DNA of 46,308 bases, taken from the IMG/VR virus record IMGVR_UViG_3300018422_000001, positions 64,001 through 110,308 of that record; one strand, given 5' to 3'. A program made the translations under genes and the position numbers. This document shows, in pieces, positions 32,787-39,842 of the stretch; the stretch's first letter is position 1; each line of letters opens with the position of its first letter. The notes under the pieces are model-generated. The model searched no databases and had not been told where the DNA came from. It was given only the letters and a program-made list of their open reading frames with translations. The DNA comes from a virus.

Positions 32787-32929
32787 CCAGCTATCAGATC
32801 AGCTTTATCCCGCTGTCTTGGGCGATCGGCGTGTGGCGCAGACAGCACAAGACGACGCTCGCGATCGGACCGTTTCGCTTCTCGGTGTCACGCGGCCTAC
32901 GCGGCTGGAAGGTGCCGGGCGGCCGATGA
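32783..32929 (+). CDS. Very small hypothetical protein
   Basis: A 48-residue ORF from GTG 32783, overlapping the previous stop by 4 bp and the next start by 4 bp. Moderately hydrophobic N-terminus (YQISFIPLSWAIGVWRR), basic end (SRGLRGWKVPGGR). Coding is supported mainly by the overlaps. Confidence 0.45.
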   Translation: MTSYQISFIPLSWAIGVWRRQHKTTLAIGPFRFSVSRGLRGWKVPGGR

Positions 32930-33111
32930 CGCAAGACGACATCGAGAAGAAGCTCGCTCTCGAGAAGAAGGCACTCGCGTTGCTCATTCAAGCGGTCGAC
33001 TCGGCGCTTCTCTACGTCGATCAAAAGCATCCAACTGCGATGACGGCGCCAGACGTGATGAAACTTCGAATCTACATCGCAGCCCTCAAGCTGAGACATC
33101 CTGGAGCCTAA
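32926..33111 (+). CDS. Very small helical protein
   Basis: A 61-residue ORF from ATG 32926 (ATGA). Predicted to be helical (DIEKKLALEKKALALLIQAV, APDVMKLRIYIAALKL). No family recognised; it ends 3 bp before the next gene. Confidence 0.45.
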   Translation: MTQDDIEKKLALEKKALALLIQAVDSALLYVDQKHPTAMTAPDVMKLRIYIAALKLRHPGA

Positions 33112-33114
33112 GAC

Positions 33115-33516
33115 ATGAGCCACGATCCTGACGGCGAGTACCAAGAGTCGACACCGATCACGAGCGACAGCGACGTGATCGACAGCTACGCAGAGCAACA
33201 GCTCGCGATCAGCCGCAGGCAACTCGAGCTGCAGCGCAATGTCGCTACAGCGGTCATCGAGTGGCTCGAGACGATGGCTCGAGAGGCGGAGAGGAATCGA
33301 GCCGAGGTGCAAGCCGAGGCTGAGATGCTTGCGGCGCAACAGCCCGATCCTTGGGGAGCCGAGTATCGAAACCTGATGCGTGAGTCAGTGCACTATCATC
33401 AGAGGCAAGCAACGTCGCTCGAGAGCATCGCGGAGTCACTTCGCTCGATCACGGGCGTCATCAACGCTGCAGCCGCTACCGAGGCCGCTGCGCAGCGGGC
33501 CTCGTCGAATGGCTGA
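33115..33516 (+). CDS. Coiled-coil hypothetical protein
   Basis: A 133-residue protein from ATG 33115. Charged helix at about 23-85 (EQQLAISRRQLELQRNVATA, ETMAREAERNRAEVQAEAEM), then another at LESIAESLRSITGVINAAAA. Followed by palindrome copy 6. Function unknown. Confidence 0.55.
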   Translation: MSHDPDGEYQESTPITSDSDVIDSYAEQQLAISRRQLELQRNVATAVIEWLETMAREAERNRAEVQAEAEMLAAQQPDPWGAEYRNLMRESVHYHQRQATSLESIAESLRSITGVINAAAATEAAAQRASSNG

Positions 33517-33524
33517 TCGAAGCG

Positions 33525-33542
33525 TGTGGCCCCGGGGCCACA
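33525..33542. repeat. Dispersed 18-bp palindrome, copy 6 (perfect, extends to 22 bp)
   Basis: TGTGGCCCCGGGGCCACA; symmetry continues two more bases on each side (33523-33544). It lies 8 nt after one stop and 12 nt before ATG 33555. Confidence 0.9.
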
Positions 33543-33554
33543 CGGGAGCGACGC

Positions 33555-33782
33555 ATGAACACGCACGAGAAGGAACACTGCGAAGCCGTGGCGAGCGCTT
33601 GGTTGCAAGACCGAGCCGAGACCTCGCTGGCCGAGCTGCTCCAGAACGAGCGCGCGGCGGTGCGTATGGGCCTCGCACGGGCCCTGCAACCGGTGCTCGA
33701 CTTCCGAACCATCCTCGTGCAGGGCCGCCGCTACGCGGCCGTCTCAGACCTGCGAGAGGCCCTGCAAGGAACCTCTCGCTAG
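33555..33782 (+). CDS. Small hypothetical protein
   Basis: A 75-residue ORF from ATG 33555, right after palindrome copy 6. Helical, with HCEAVASAWLQDRAETSLAE and AALQ-type ends. The start resembles that of the gene at 29936, which also follows a palindrome. Function unknown. Confidence 0.5.
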   Translation: MNTHEKEHCEAVASAWLQDRAETSLAELLQNERAAVRMGLARALQPVLDFRTILVQGRRYAAVSDLREALQGTSR

Positions 33783-33784
33783 CG

Positions 33785-33958
33785 ATGCCGGGCCTGATCT
33801 ACCGATGCGATGCCTGCAAGTACCTGACGAACCGCTGCGCAGCGTGCCGCGCTCGACGAGCCGCCGCCGTTCGGATCGATTCATGGCTAGACCTTATCCT
33901 CAAGACGCTTTGGAGCCCGAGCCCGAACACGACTTGCAGATCGACACTGGTACGCTAG
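33785..33958 (+). CDS. Very small zinc-ribbon-like protein
   Basis: A 57-residue ORF from ATG 33785. Cys8, Cys11, Cys18 and Cys21 (YRCDACKYLTNRCAAC) can bind one zinc; the rest is Arg/Ala-rich. Its 3' end overlaps the 3' end of the convergent leftward gene by 59 bp. A shorter frame starting at 33882 overlaps it and looks less likely. Confidence 0.45.
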   Translation: MPGLIYRCDACKYLTNRCAACRARRAAAVRIDSWLDLILKTLWSPSPNTTCRSTLVR

Positions 33959-34730
33959 CCCCGCCTGCAAGCCAGCATTGAGCGATGACGCGGTGACAGG
34001 ACTGGCACTCGACCGAGTGCTCTTCATACGGGCTGTCCTCGAGACCCTCGACACGAGGCCGAGTGCCCGTAGCCTTGTCGATCACCTGCGCCAGCAACCC
34101 AATCTCATCGGGCATGATCGTAGCCCATCGTCCATCGAGCACGAACCGCTCGTGCAGCGTCTCGACCAGATGACGAACCACCTGCAGAGCCAACCGGCTC
34201 TCGGGATCAGACCCGCCATTACGCTCTGCCAACTGCCGCCACGAATCCCGCTCGGCAACGCACCGAGCATAGTTGGCCAGCAGCATCACCCGACCGGCAG
34301 CAAGCTCACGCAACCGACCAAGCCACAACAAAGCAGCTTCAACGAGCACAACCATTCCTTTGGTCTCTGCCATAGGCAAGGTCGTAAGCAGAGCGCTCGC
34401 GACAGGGTCATCGGCATACGCACGAAGCCGACCGACCGTCATCTCGCTCAACGCATCAGCTGGGCTCAGAGGCAACGCATGCCAGTCATCCAAGGCCGTA
34501 GCCATGCGGTCGAGAGCATCCATCACGGCACGATGGAACACGAGAGGGTCGACACCAGGCGCAGCCTCGAGCGAGGCGCGTAAGAAGGCATAGGCAGAAC
34601 GAGCGCGAGCGAGTGTGGCAACCGTAGCTTGGTCGCTCGAGTGAGTCAGCTCACGGACTCGCAGCTCCTCGCCCGCGATGTCGAGCAGGTCGGATACGCC
34701 GTCGAGGGGATTGGCATCAGCGGTTCTCAT
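33900..34730 (-). CDS. Hypothetical protein with C-terminal zinc ribbon, leftward
   Basis: A 276-residue minus-strand protein. I chose ATG 34730 (MRTADANPLD), where the base context GTGGCCCGG-ATG-AGAACCG is shared with the gene at 39843. The bulk is helical (residues about 15-200) and a zinc ribbon closes it (VECQSCHRVIAQCWL, ICKSCSGSG). It is the only leftward gene in this part and diverges from the terminase genes. Function unknown; a regulator is possible. Confidence 0.62.
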   Translation of the reverse strand: MRTADANPLDGVSDLLDIAGEELRVRELTHSSDQATVATLARARSAYAFLRASLEAAPGVDPLVFHRAVMDALDRMATALDDWHALPLSPADALSEMTVGRLRAYADDPVASALLTTLPMAETKGMVVLVEAALLWLGRLRELAAGRVMLLANYARCVAERDSWRQLAERNGGSDPESRLALQVVRHLVETLHERFVLDGRWATIMPDEIGLLAQVIDKATGTRPRVEGLEDSPYEEHSVECQSCHRVIAQCWLAGGASVPVSICKSCSGSGSKAS

Positions 34731-34846
34731 CCGGGCCACGTAGCGCGTGTGCGCCCGATGCTCAAGTGGCCTGTGTTGGTGAGCACGAGGCGCGGCATGC
34801 GGCGCAAACGGATCCGAACCTGATCCGAGGCCCACAACCCCTCGAC

Positions 34847-34912
34847 CGATCAGAGGCCAGACCGCTCGAGACCGTCAAACGATCAGAGGCCAGACCGCTC
34901 GAGACCGTCAAA
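34847..34912. repeat. Two exact 33-bp tandem repeats upstream of the small-terminase candidate
   Basis: The unit begins CGATCAGAGGCCAGACC and ends GACCGTCAAA; copies are at 34847-34879 and 34880-34912, with partly matching sequence after. Such short repeats next to a small-terminase gene are typical of packaging (pac/cos) sites, but a repeated peptide is an alternative. Confidence 0.75.
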
Positions 34913-34994
34913 CGATCAAGAACCGCCCTCGAGACCATGCTCAACCCGTCAAACGACCTCTCGCCAGACCAACCGATCCAGAATTGTAGCCGCG

Positions 34995-35011
34995 GTCCCG
35001 CAAGATGGGAG
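34995..35011. promoter_or_regulatory. Inverted repeat GTCCC-N7-GGGAG, candidate operator
   Basis: GTCCCGCAAGATGGGAG overlaps the ribosome-binding site of the small-terminase candidate. Close matches lie at 44811-44826 and 44753-44768 upstream of the leftward operon. Confidence 0.4.
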
Positions 35012-35022
35012 AGCCTCATGAG

Positions 35023-36009
35023 ATGCCGATAGCAGCGATCAGTCCTGAGAGGTGGGCAGCCATCATCGAGATTTACCAGCAACACGGCGGGCCGACTCTC
35101 GCGGCGGGTCGCGAGCTGGGTTGGCCGCCCGCAAGGACACGGCGAGTGTGGAACAACGGCTATCCGAGCCAAGGCTTGCCGTCGGTCAAGTCGACCATTG
35201 CCTCGGACCTCGATGCCATCGAGAAGATCAGGGCCGGCCGAGCAGACATCGAGGCGCGAGAGCGAGCGGCGCTCGAGGGCAACCGGCGCCCGAGCGATGC
35301 AGACGAAGCGGTCGAGCGCGCGGGGCACAACGTCGAGGTCGTGAAGCCGGCAGAGCAGCGGCGGATCGAAGCGATGCTGCGCAGAGAGAGCGACAGAGAG
35401 AAAGCGAGACAAGACTCTCTCAAGAGTCGAGCCGAAGAAGCGGCGTTGGTTACTCACGCACGGCGCAACTCACTCGCACTCAACGTCGTCACGGCTCAGA
35501 TACTGCGGGGTGCCCAAGCACTCGCGGGCAAGATACAAACACAGCTCGAGGCCGAAGCGCGAAGCGACAAGCCGATGACGGTCGCGGAACAGCTCTCGCT
35601 CGTGCGACAGGCTGCAGCGATCGCGCGCTTCAACAGCGAGGCGGCAATGATGGCGGTCAAGACCGAACGCATGGTGCTCGGCACGAGCGACCATTCACCC
35701 GAGCCGGCCGAGCAAGGCGGCTCGCTCGAAGAAGCCGCGCAGTGGATTGAGTCGAGCGTCAAGGCAGTGCAGCGGGCGCGACAGCGCGGCATGCTCGTGA
35801 TCGTGGCCGGCGATCAGACACCGACCGTCGAGCACGGGCGTGTGGCCCCGGGGCCACAACCCATCGAGGCCGAGGTCGACGACGATGACGAGCGCGACGA
35901 AGGCGACGAGCAAGCGAGCGGTCGGGTCGAGCTACGAGGGGAATCGCCTCGAGCGAGCATGGATGAGATTCGAAGGCGCGTGCGAAAGATGACGCTCGGC
36001 AGTGCTTGA
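35023..36009 (+). CDS. Candidate terminase small subunit
   Basis: A 328-residue protein. ATG 35023 has GGGAG 12-16 nt upstream; ATG 35005 is in frame and lies inside the inverted repeat. Residues 5-55 form a helix-turn-helix-like domain (ISPERWAAIIEIYQQHGG, LAAGRELGWPPARTRRVW), followed by long charged helices (about 60-230) and an acidic tail. Small terminases bind packaging sites with an N-terminal HTH and oligomerise through helices, so the layout and the place upstream of the large subunit fit. It is rather long. Palindrome copy 7 lies inside it. Separated from TerL by a serine recombinase gene. Confidence 0.5.
   Translation: MPIAAISPERWAAIIEIYQQHGGPTLAAGRELGWPPARTRRVWNNGYPSQGLPSVKSTIASDLDAIEKIRAGRADIEARERAALEGNRRPSDADEAVERAGHNVEVVKPAEQRRIEAMLRRESDREKARQDSLKSRAEEAALVTHARRNSLALNVVTAQILRGAQALAGKIQTQLEAEARSDKPMTVAEQLSLVRQAAAIARFNSEAAMMAVKTERMVLGTSDHSPEPAEQGGSLEEAAQWIESSVKAVQRARQRGMLVIVAGDQTPTVEHGRVAPGPQPIEAEVDDDDERDEGDEQASGRVELRGESPRASMDEIRRRVRKMTLGSA
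35841..35858. repeat. Dispersed 18-bp palindrome, copy 7 (perfect, inside a gene)
   Basis: TGTGGCCCCGGGGCCACA, coding for part of RVAPGPQP in the small-terminase candidate. It lies at the junction of the helical part and the acidic tail. Confidence 0.9.
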
Positions 36010-36037
36010 GTAACACGCACCCTCCGGTGTGTGTTAC
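36010..36037. other. Hairpin with 12-bp stem between the terminase-side gene and the recombinase
   Basis: GTAACACGCACC (36010-36021) pairs with GGTGTGTGTTAC (36026-36037) with one G-T pair and a CTCC loop. No T-tract follows. It starts directly after the TGA at 36007-36009 and ends 8 nt before ATG 36046. It might be a recombination (res-like) site, an operator of the recombinase, or an RNA structure. Confidence 0.8.
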
Positions 36038-36045
36038 ACTTGAGC

Positions 36046-36732
36046 ATGATACGTCGAAGGAAACAGGGCGGGAGCCCTCGAGTCGCGGTCGCATACCTAC
36101 GCGTGTCGACCACCGATCAACGAGTCGAACAACAGCGCGACGCGATCGAGAGATGGGCTGCGGCGAGCGGCATCACGATCGCGGCATGGTGCGTCGACAT
36201 GGGAGTCTCAGGCGCCGCACCAATCGACGAGCGACCTGGACTGCTCGAGGCACTCGCCGCTCTACGTGAGCGCAAGGCGGGCTTGCTCGTTGCTGCGAAG
36301 CGCGACCGACTCGCTCGAGACGTAGCGACCGCGGCGGCGATCGAGCGACTCACGGTCGAGGCCGGCGCTCGAGTCGTGACAAGCGACGGGCTCGACTCGA
36401 GCGACACGCCAGAGGGCGCGTTGATCCGAGCCATCATCGACGCGATGAGCCAATACGAGCGAGCGCTGATCCGAGCGCGCACGAAAGCGGCGTTGCGAGC
36501 GAAGGCGGCTCGAGGGGAACTATGCGGTGAGGCGCCGTTCGGCTTTCGCGCTCGAGACGGTTTGCTCGAGTGGCATCCGGGCGAGCAAGCCGCGCTCGAG
36601 AGCATGAAGGAACACCGGCGCTCGGGAGCAACGCAACTCGAGATCGTCGAGAGGCTCACGGCCGAAGGACACAAGCCACGGGGCACACGATGGCATGCGA
36701 CCACGATCGGGCGCCTTGTGAGAGACATCTGA
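36046..36732 (+). CDS. Serine recombinase (resolvase/invertase family)
   Basis: A 228-residue protein; ATG 36046 was chosen because GTG 36031 lies inside the hairpin. Catalytic motif AYLRVSTTDQ (Ser21), RDAIERWAAAS, GVSGAAPIDERPGL, the KRDRLARDV motif with conserved Arg, and MSQYERALIRARTKAALRAK at the start of the E helix. A short C-terminal DNA-binding part has a helix-turn-helix (ATQLEIVERLTAEGHKP, WHATTIGRLVRD). Size is that of small resolvases or invertases, not large integrases. Its place between terminase genes is unusual; a role in invertible segments, multimer resolution or as a mobile gene is possible. Confidence 0.85.
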   Translation: MIRRRKQGGSPRVAVAYLRVSTTDQRVEQQRDAIERWAAASGITIAAWCVDMGVSGAAPIDERPGLLEALAALRERKAGLLVAAKRDRLARDVATAAAIERLTVEAGARVVTSDGLDSSDTPEGALIRAIIDAMSQYERALIRARTKAALRAKAARGELCGEAPFGFRARDGLLEWHPGEQAALESMKEHRRSGATQLEIVERLTAEGHKPRGTRWHATTIGRLVRDI

Positions 36733-36744
36733 TAGCGTCGAGGC

Positions 36745-39700
36745 GTGACTGATGATCGGCAGACGCACACACCTATGCGCGCGCGCGTAGAGGGCACCCC
36801 TCTCAAAACGGGCAGGCATCGCATACGGGTGAAACGGGCGCCAGAGAACGCCCTCGAGAGCCCGCCTGCGAGCCCCGGCGATCAGCACCCCTTAGACACC
36901 CCTATGCAGAGCCCCGGCGCCGACGACAGGGGCGGCTCAGAGGGGCAGCTATCTCAGGGCACCCCTACCATAGAGGGCGACAGCGAGGCGCAGAGAGGCC
37001 CTATCACAGAGGGCGCTCACGACGAGCACGATGCACAAGGGCAGGGCATCGAGGCTAGCGCACACGTCGTGCAGAGCGATGTGCGCAGAGCATCCGACAT
37101 GGAGGGGGGTGGGGTCTTTTCTCCACTTTTCTCTCACCCCCAAATGCAGCCCTGCCAATCTCCTACGAAGGATCAAAAATTTTTGAAACCTGGGGTTGAG
37201 TCGGTTGAGGCGGTTGAGGCGGTTGAGTCGGTTGAGTCGGTTGAAGGGGTTGAGCTGCAGACCAGCGTTGACGCGGTTGAAGGGCCGAACGAGGCCGCGC
37301 CGCTGAGTGATGCCGAGGTTGCGATCTCGCTCAAGCAACGTGCGGCCGAGGCGCGCGCGCAGCTGCATGAGCTGTGCAGGCGCGATATCAACGCGTTTTG
37401 TGAGTACGTGCTGAAAGACGACGAGACGAGCGAGCCGGTCGAGCAGACCGACTTCCACGTGCGCGCGCAGCATGCGTTGAGCGAGCACAAGCAAGTCGTC
37501 GTGATGTCGCATCCGGAAAGCGGCAAGGCCCTCGCGCTCGACACCGAGATCCCGACACCCGACGGCTGGACCACGATGTATGAGCTACGTGCCGGCGATC
37601 GCGTGTTCGGCGGCGACGGCAAGCCGTGCACGGTGACGATGGCCACGCCGATTCAACTCGAGCGGCGTGTGTACGAGGTCGAGTTCGAGGACGGCTCGAT
37701 ACTGAAAGCCGATACCGATCACCGATGGCTCGTGCGCAAGCGACAGGCGTTCGGCACTCGCGTCGTGACGACGGGCGAGATGCTAGATCGACTCACCGAG
37801 ACAGACGGGCATTTCGTTTGGTCTGTTCCGTGTGCTGCGGCGGTCGAGTATCCGCGCAGACGGTTGCTGCTCGATCCCTATGTGCTCGGTGCGTGGCTTG
37901 GCAACGGTTCGACGGCCGATGCGTCGCTGCATTTCTACGAGCCCGACCGTTTCGTTTGGGATGAGAGCGTGGCGATGGTCGGGGGCAGGCAGCCTCGCAG
38001 AGACACGCGCAAGCCGCATGTTTTGCGCGGCACGTTGGGCGCGACGACGGGGCATGTCCGCAGTCGGTTGGTACGGCTCGGCGTGCTTGGGGATAAGCAC
38101 ATCCCGTTTCAGTATTTGCAGGCGTCTGTCGCGGATCGGCGGGCATTGCTTGCGGGCTTGCTCGACACCGATGGATCGGTGAGTCGAGCGTCGGGCGGTA
38201 GCTCACGGATCGAGCTGACGTTCTGCAACGAGAGGCTTGCGACAGACTCACTTGAGTTGATCCGCTCGCTTGGGTTTCGCGCGACTATGGCTGAGAGCGA
38301 CGCTGTCATTGCGGGTCGCGTTGTTGGCAGGCGGTGGCGCATCAACTTCACTGCGCGCGAGCCAGTGTTCCGTCTGCCGCGAAAGTTGGTCGGGCAACAA
38401 CTCGGCGGATCGACGCGCACGCACTGGAAGCACATCGTTGCGATTCGCGAGATCCCGTCGGTGGCGGTCAAGTGCATCGCAGTCGACAGCGCGGATCACA
38501 CGTATCTCGCCGGGCGCGCGTACACGGTGACGCACAACACGACGAACATCGCGGTCGGTCGCGTGCTTTGGGAGCTTGGGCGCAATCCGAACTTGCGCGT
38601 GATGCTGCTTTACAACGCAGAGGATTCGGCGGCGAAAACGCTCGGCGCGATCAAGCGGTACATCGAGACGAGTCGCGAGCTGCAGCAAGTATTCCCGCTG
38701 CTCAAGCGTGGTTCGATCTGGAAAGACGATCAGATTTTCATTCAGCGGAGTGCATTTGACCGCAACCCGAGCGTCGTCGCTGTCGGCTACAACAGTCGAC
38801 GTATCGGCGGCTCGCGTGTCGACTTGCTGATCATCGACGACTTGCTCGATGCGATCGTGACGGCGACTGAAGCGCAACGTCGCAAGCTGTCATCGTGGGT
38901 CAAAAATACGGTGATGACGCGGTTGTCGACGAATGCGCTCGTTGCGTTCCTGACGAATGCTTGGCATCCGCGTGATCTCGCGCATGAGCTGATCAAAGAG
39001 CGCGGTTGGCATCTCATCTGTCGGCCGATACGCGATCCCGACGGTTCGATTAGCTGGCCGACGCGTTGGACTGAGCGGCGCTTGAAGCAGAAGCGCAAAG
39101 ACTTGGGTCCGCTCGAGTACGCCAGATCATTCGAATGCAATCCGCGCGACGACGAGGCGCGGGTGTTTCGGCCCGAGCACATCGAGCAAGCCTTGAAGGC
39201 GGGCAAGGGCTACGGGTTTTTGAGCGGTGTCGATGTGATGCCCGAGAACTGTCTGATCGTGACGGGCATCGATCTCGCGGCGGGCGACGACACGAAAACG
39301 AAGGGCGCGCGTACCGTGCTCTCGAGCGTGTTCTTTCATCCGAATCAGGACAGACAGCTCGTGCGTATGCGGAGCGGTCGCTGGCGTGCACGGCAGATCC
39401 TCGATCACGTGGCGGCGGTCGGGCAGCTGTTCCCTACGAATCACTGGATCGTCGTCGAGAACAACGGTGTGCAGCGTTACATTCTGGATCTCGCGCACGA
39501 GAACGGCGTCGAGGTCGGCGTCTCGCTCGTGCCGTTTACGACCGGGCGGAACAAAGCCGACCCCCGATTTGGGATAGCGAGTCTTGCGGCAGAGTTCGAG
39601 GCGCGGCGGTGGGTCTTGCCGAGCGACTGCGATCCCGACGACCAAGAAGAAGTCGAGGGCCTCGTCTCTCAGCTCATCGACTACGTACCAGAGGCCCACA

Positions 39701-39816
39701 CGGGGGATAGACTTATGGCTACTTGGTTCGCGCGCGAGATCGGGCGGCGAATCTTCGCTCGGTTCTACGGCTCGGGCCGTTTTTACAGTGGCTCGTCGGT
39801 ACGCGCTATCGGTTAG
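36745..39816 (+). CDS. Terminase large subunit with in-frame intein
   Basis: A 1023-residue precursor from GTG 36745 (later starts possible). Residues 1-170 are low complexity and include a 9-bp-repeat stretch near 37194-37250 (VESVEAVEAVESVESVEG). The ATPase Walker A HPESGK at 256-261 is interrupted by an intein (262-598) and continues at Thr599 (TTNIAVGRV). Walker B LLIIDD (Asp698, Asp699). The RNase H-fold nuclease begins near VTGIDLAAGD (Asp843) and WIVVENNGVQ, and the C-terminus contains the TTGRNKADPRFG region. The spliced protein would be about 686 residues and would pump and cut DNA during packaging. A functional enzyme needs splicing because the P-loop is split. Confidence 0.9.
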   Translation: MTDDRQTHTPMRARVEGTPLKTGRHRIRVKRAPENALESPPASPGDQHPLDTPMQSPGADDRGGSEGQLSQGTPTIEGDSEAQRGPITEGAHDEHDAQGQGIEASAHVVQSDVRRASDMEGGGVFSPLFSHPQMQPCQSPTKDQKFLKPGVESVEAVEAVESVESVEGVELQTSVDAVEGPNEAAPLSDAEVAISLKQRAAEARAQLHELCRRDINAFCEYVLKDDETSEPVEQTDFHVRAQHALSEHKQVVVMSHPESGKALALDTEIPTPDGWTTMYELRAGDRVFGGDGKPCTVTMATPIQLERRVYEVEFEDGSILKADTDHRWLVRKRQAFGTRVVTTGEMLDRLTETDGHFVWSVPCAAAVEYPRRRLLLDPYVLGAWLGNGSTADASLHFYEPDRFVWDESVAMVGGRQPRRDTRKPHVLRGTLGATTGHVRSRLVRLGVLGDKHIPFQYLQASVADRRALLAGLLDTDGSVSRASGGSSRIELTFCNERLATDSLELIRSLGFRATMAESDAVIAGRVVGRRWRINFTAREPVFRLPRKLVGQQLGGSTRTHWKHIVAIREIPSVAVKCIAVDSADHTYLAGRAYTVTHNTTNIAVGRVLWELGRNPNLRVMLLYNAEDSAAKTLGAIKRYIETSRELQQVFPLLKRGSIWKDDQIFIQRSAFDRNPSVVAVGYNSRRIGGSRVDLLIIDDLLDAIVTATEAQRRKLSSWVKNTVMTRLSTNALVAFLTNAWHPRDLAHELIKERGWHLICRPIRDPDGSISWPTRWTERRLKQKRKDLGPLEYARSFECNPRDDEARVFRPEHIEQALKAGKGYGFLSGVDVMPENCLIVTGIDLAAGDDTKTKGARTVLSSVFFHPNQDRQLVRMRSGRWRARQILDHVAAVGQLFPTNHWIVVENNGVQRYILDLAHENGVEVGVSLVPFTTGRNKADPRFGIASLAAEFEARRWVLPSDCDPDDQEEVEGLVSQLIDYVPEAHTGDRLMATWFAREIGRRIFARFYGSGRFYSGSSVRAIG
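37194..37250. repeat. 9-bp tandem repeat inside the terminase N-terminus
   Basis: Six or seven units of GGTTGAGTC/GGTTGAGGC, encoding Val-Glu-(Ser/Ala) triplets. The DNA around 36770-37260 differs in composition from the rest of the gene (clusters of CCCC and GGGG), and an A/T run AAAAATTTTT occurs at about 37172. Confidence 0.7.
37528..38538 (+). mobile_element. Class 3 (WCT-type) intein with LAGLIDADG domain, in TerL Walker A
   Basis: A 337-residue intein, residues 262-598, between Lys261 and Thr599. It begins with Ala (ALALDTEIPTPDGW), not Cys or Ser. Block B has ADTDHRW (His326, Trp328), block F VKCIAVDS (Cys577) and block G THN|T (Thr596, Asn598). Trp-B:12, Cys-F:4 and Thr-G:5 are the marks of class 3 inteins, which use the block-F Cys as the initiating nucleophile. 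A LAGLIDADG homing endonuclease lies between: first motif GAWLGNGS (Asn387 where Asp is usual) and second LLAGLLDTDGSVS (Asp476). The Asn would be expected to weaken or abolish cutting. Confidence 0.88.
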
Positions 39817-39832
39817 TCGGCGGGCCGTGGTA

Positions 39833-39842
39833 TGTGGCCCGG
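39833..39842. promoter_or_regulatory. Half-site of the dispersed palindrome before ATG 39843
   Basis: TGTGGCCCGG is one half of the palindrome, directly before ATG 39843. A matching CGTGGCCCGG lies directly before the minus-strand ATG at 34730 (34731-34740), where the following bases ATGAGAACCG also match. Confidence 0.5.

Larger units (their letters stand above)
34731..35022. other. Divergent intergenic region before the terminase genes, with 33-bp repeats
   Basis: The 292 bp between the leftward gene (34730) and the rightward small-terminase candidate (35023) hold two exact 33-bp tandem repeats (34847-34912) and a third partial copy, plus a GTCCC-GGGAG inverted repeat (34995-35011) overlapping the ribosome-binding site. 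An 88-residue frame from GTG 34766 runs through the repeats and may or may not be translated. Promoters for both directions should lie here. Confidence 0.5.

Noticed and set aside
34847-34912. Possible CRISPR array
   Set aside because: The two 33-bp units are directly joined with no spacers and no cas genes are present.
34766-35032. 88-residue frame from GTG 34766 through the 33-bp repeats
   Set aside because: It overlaps the small-terminase start and has no clear ribosome-binding site; left as part of the intergenic region, though translation is not excluded.
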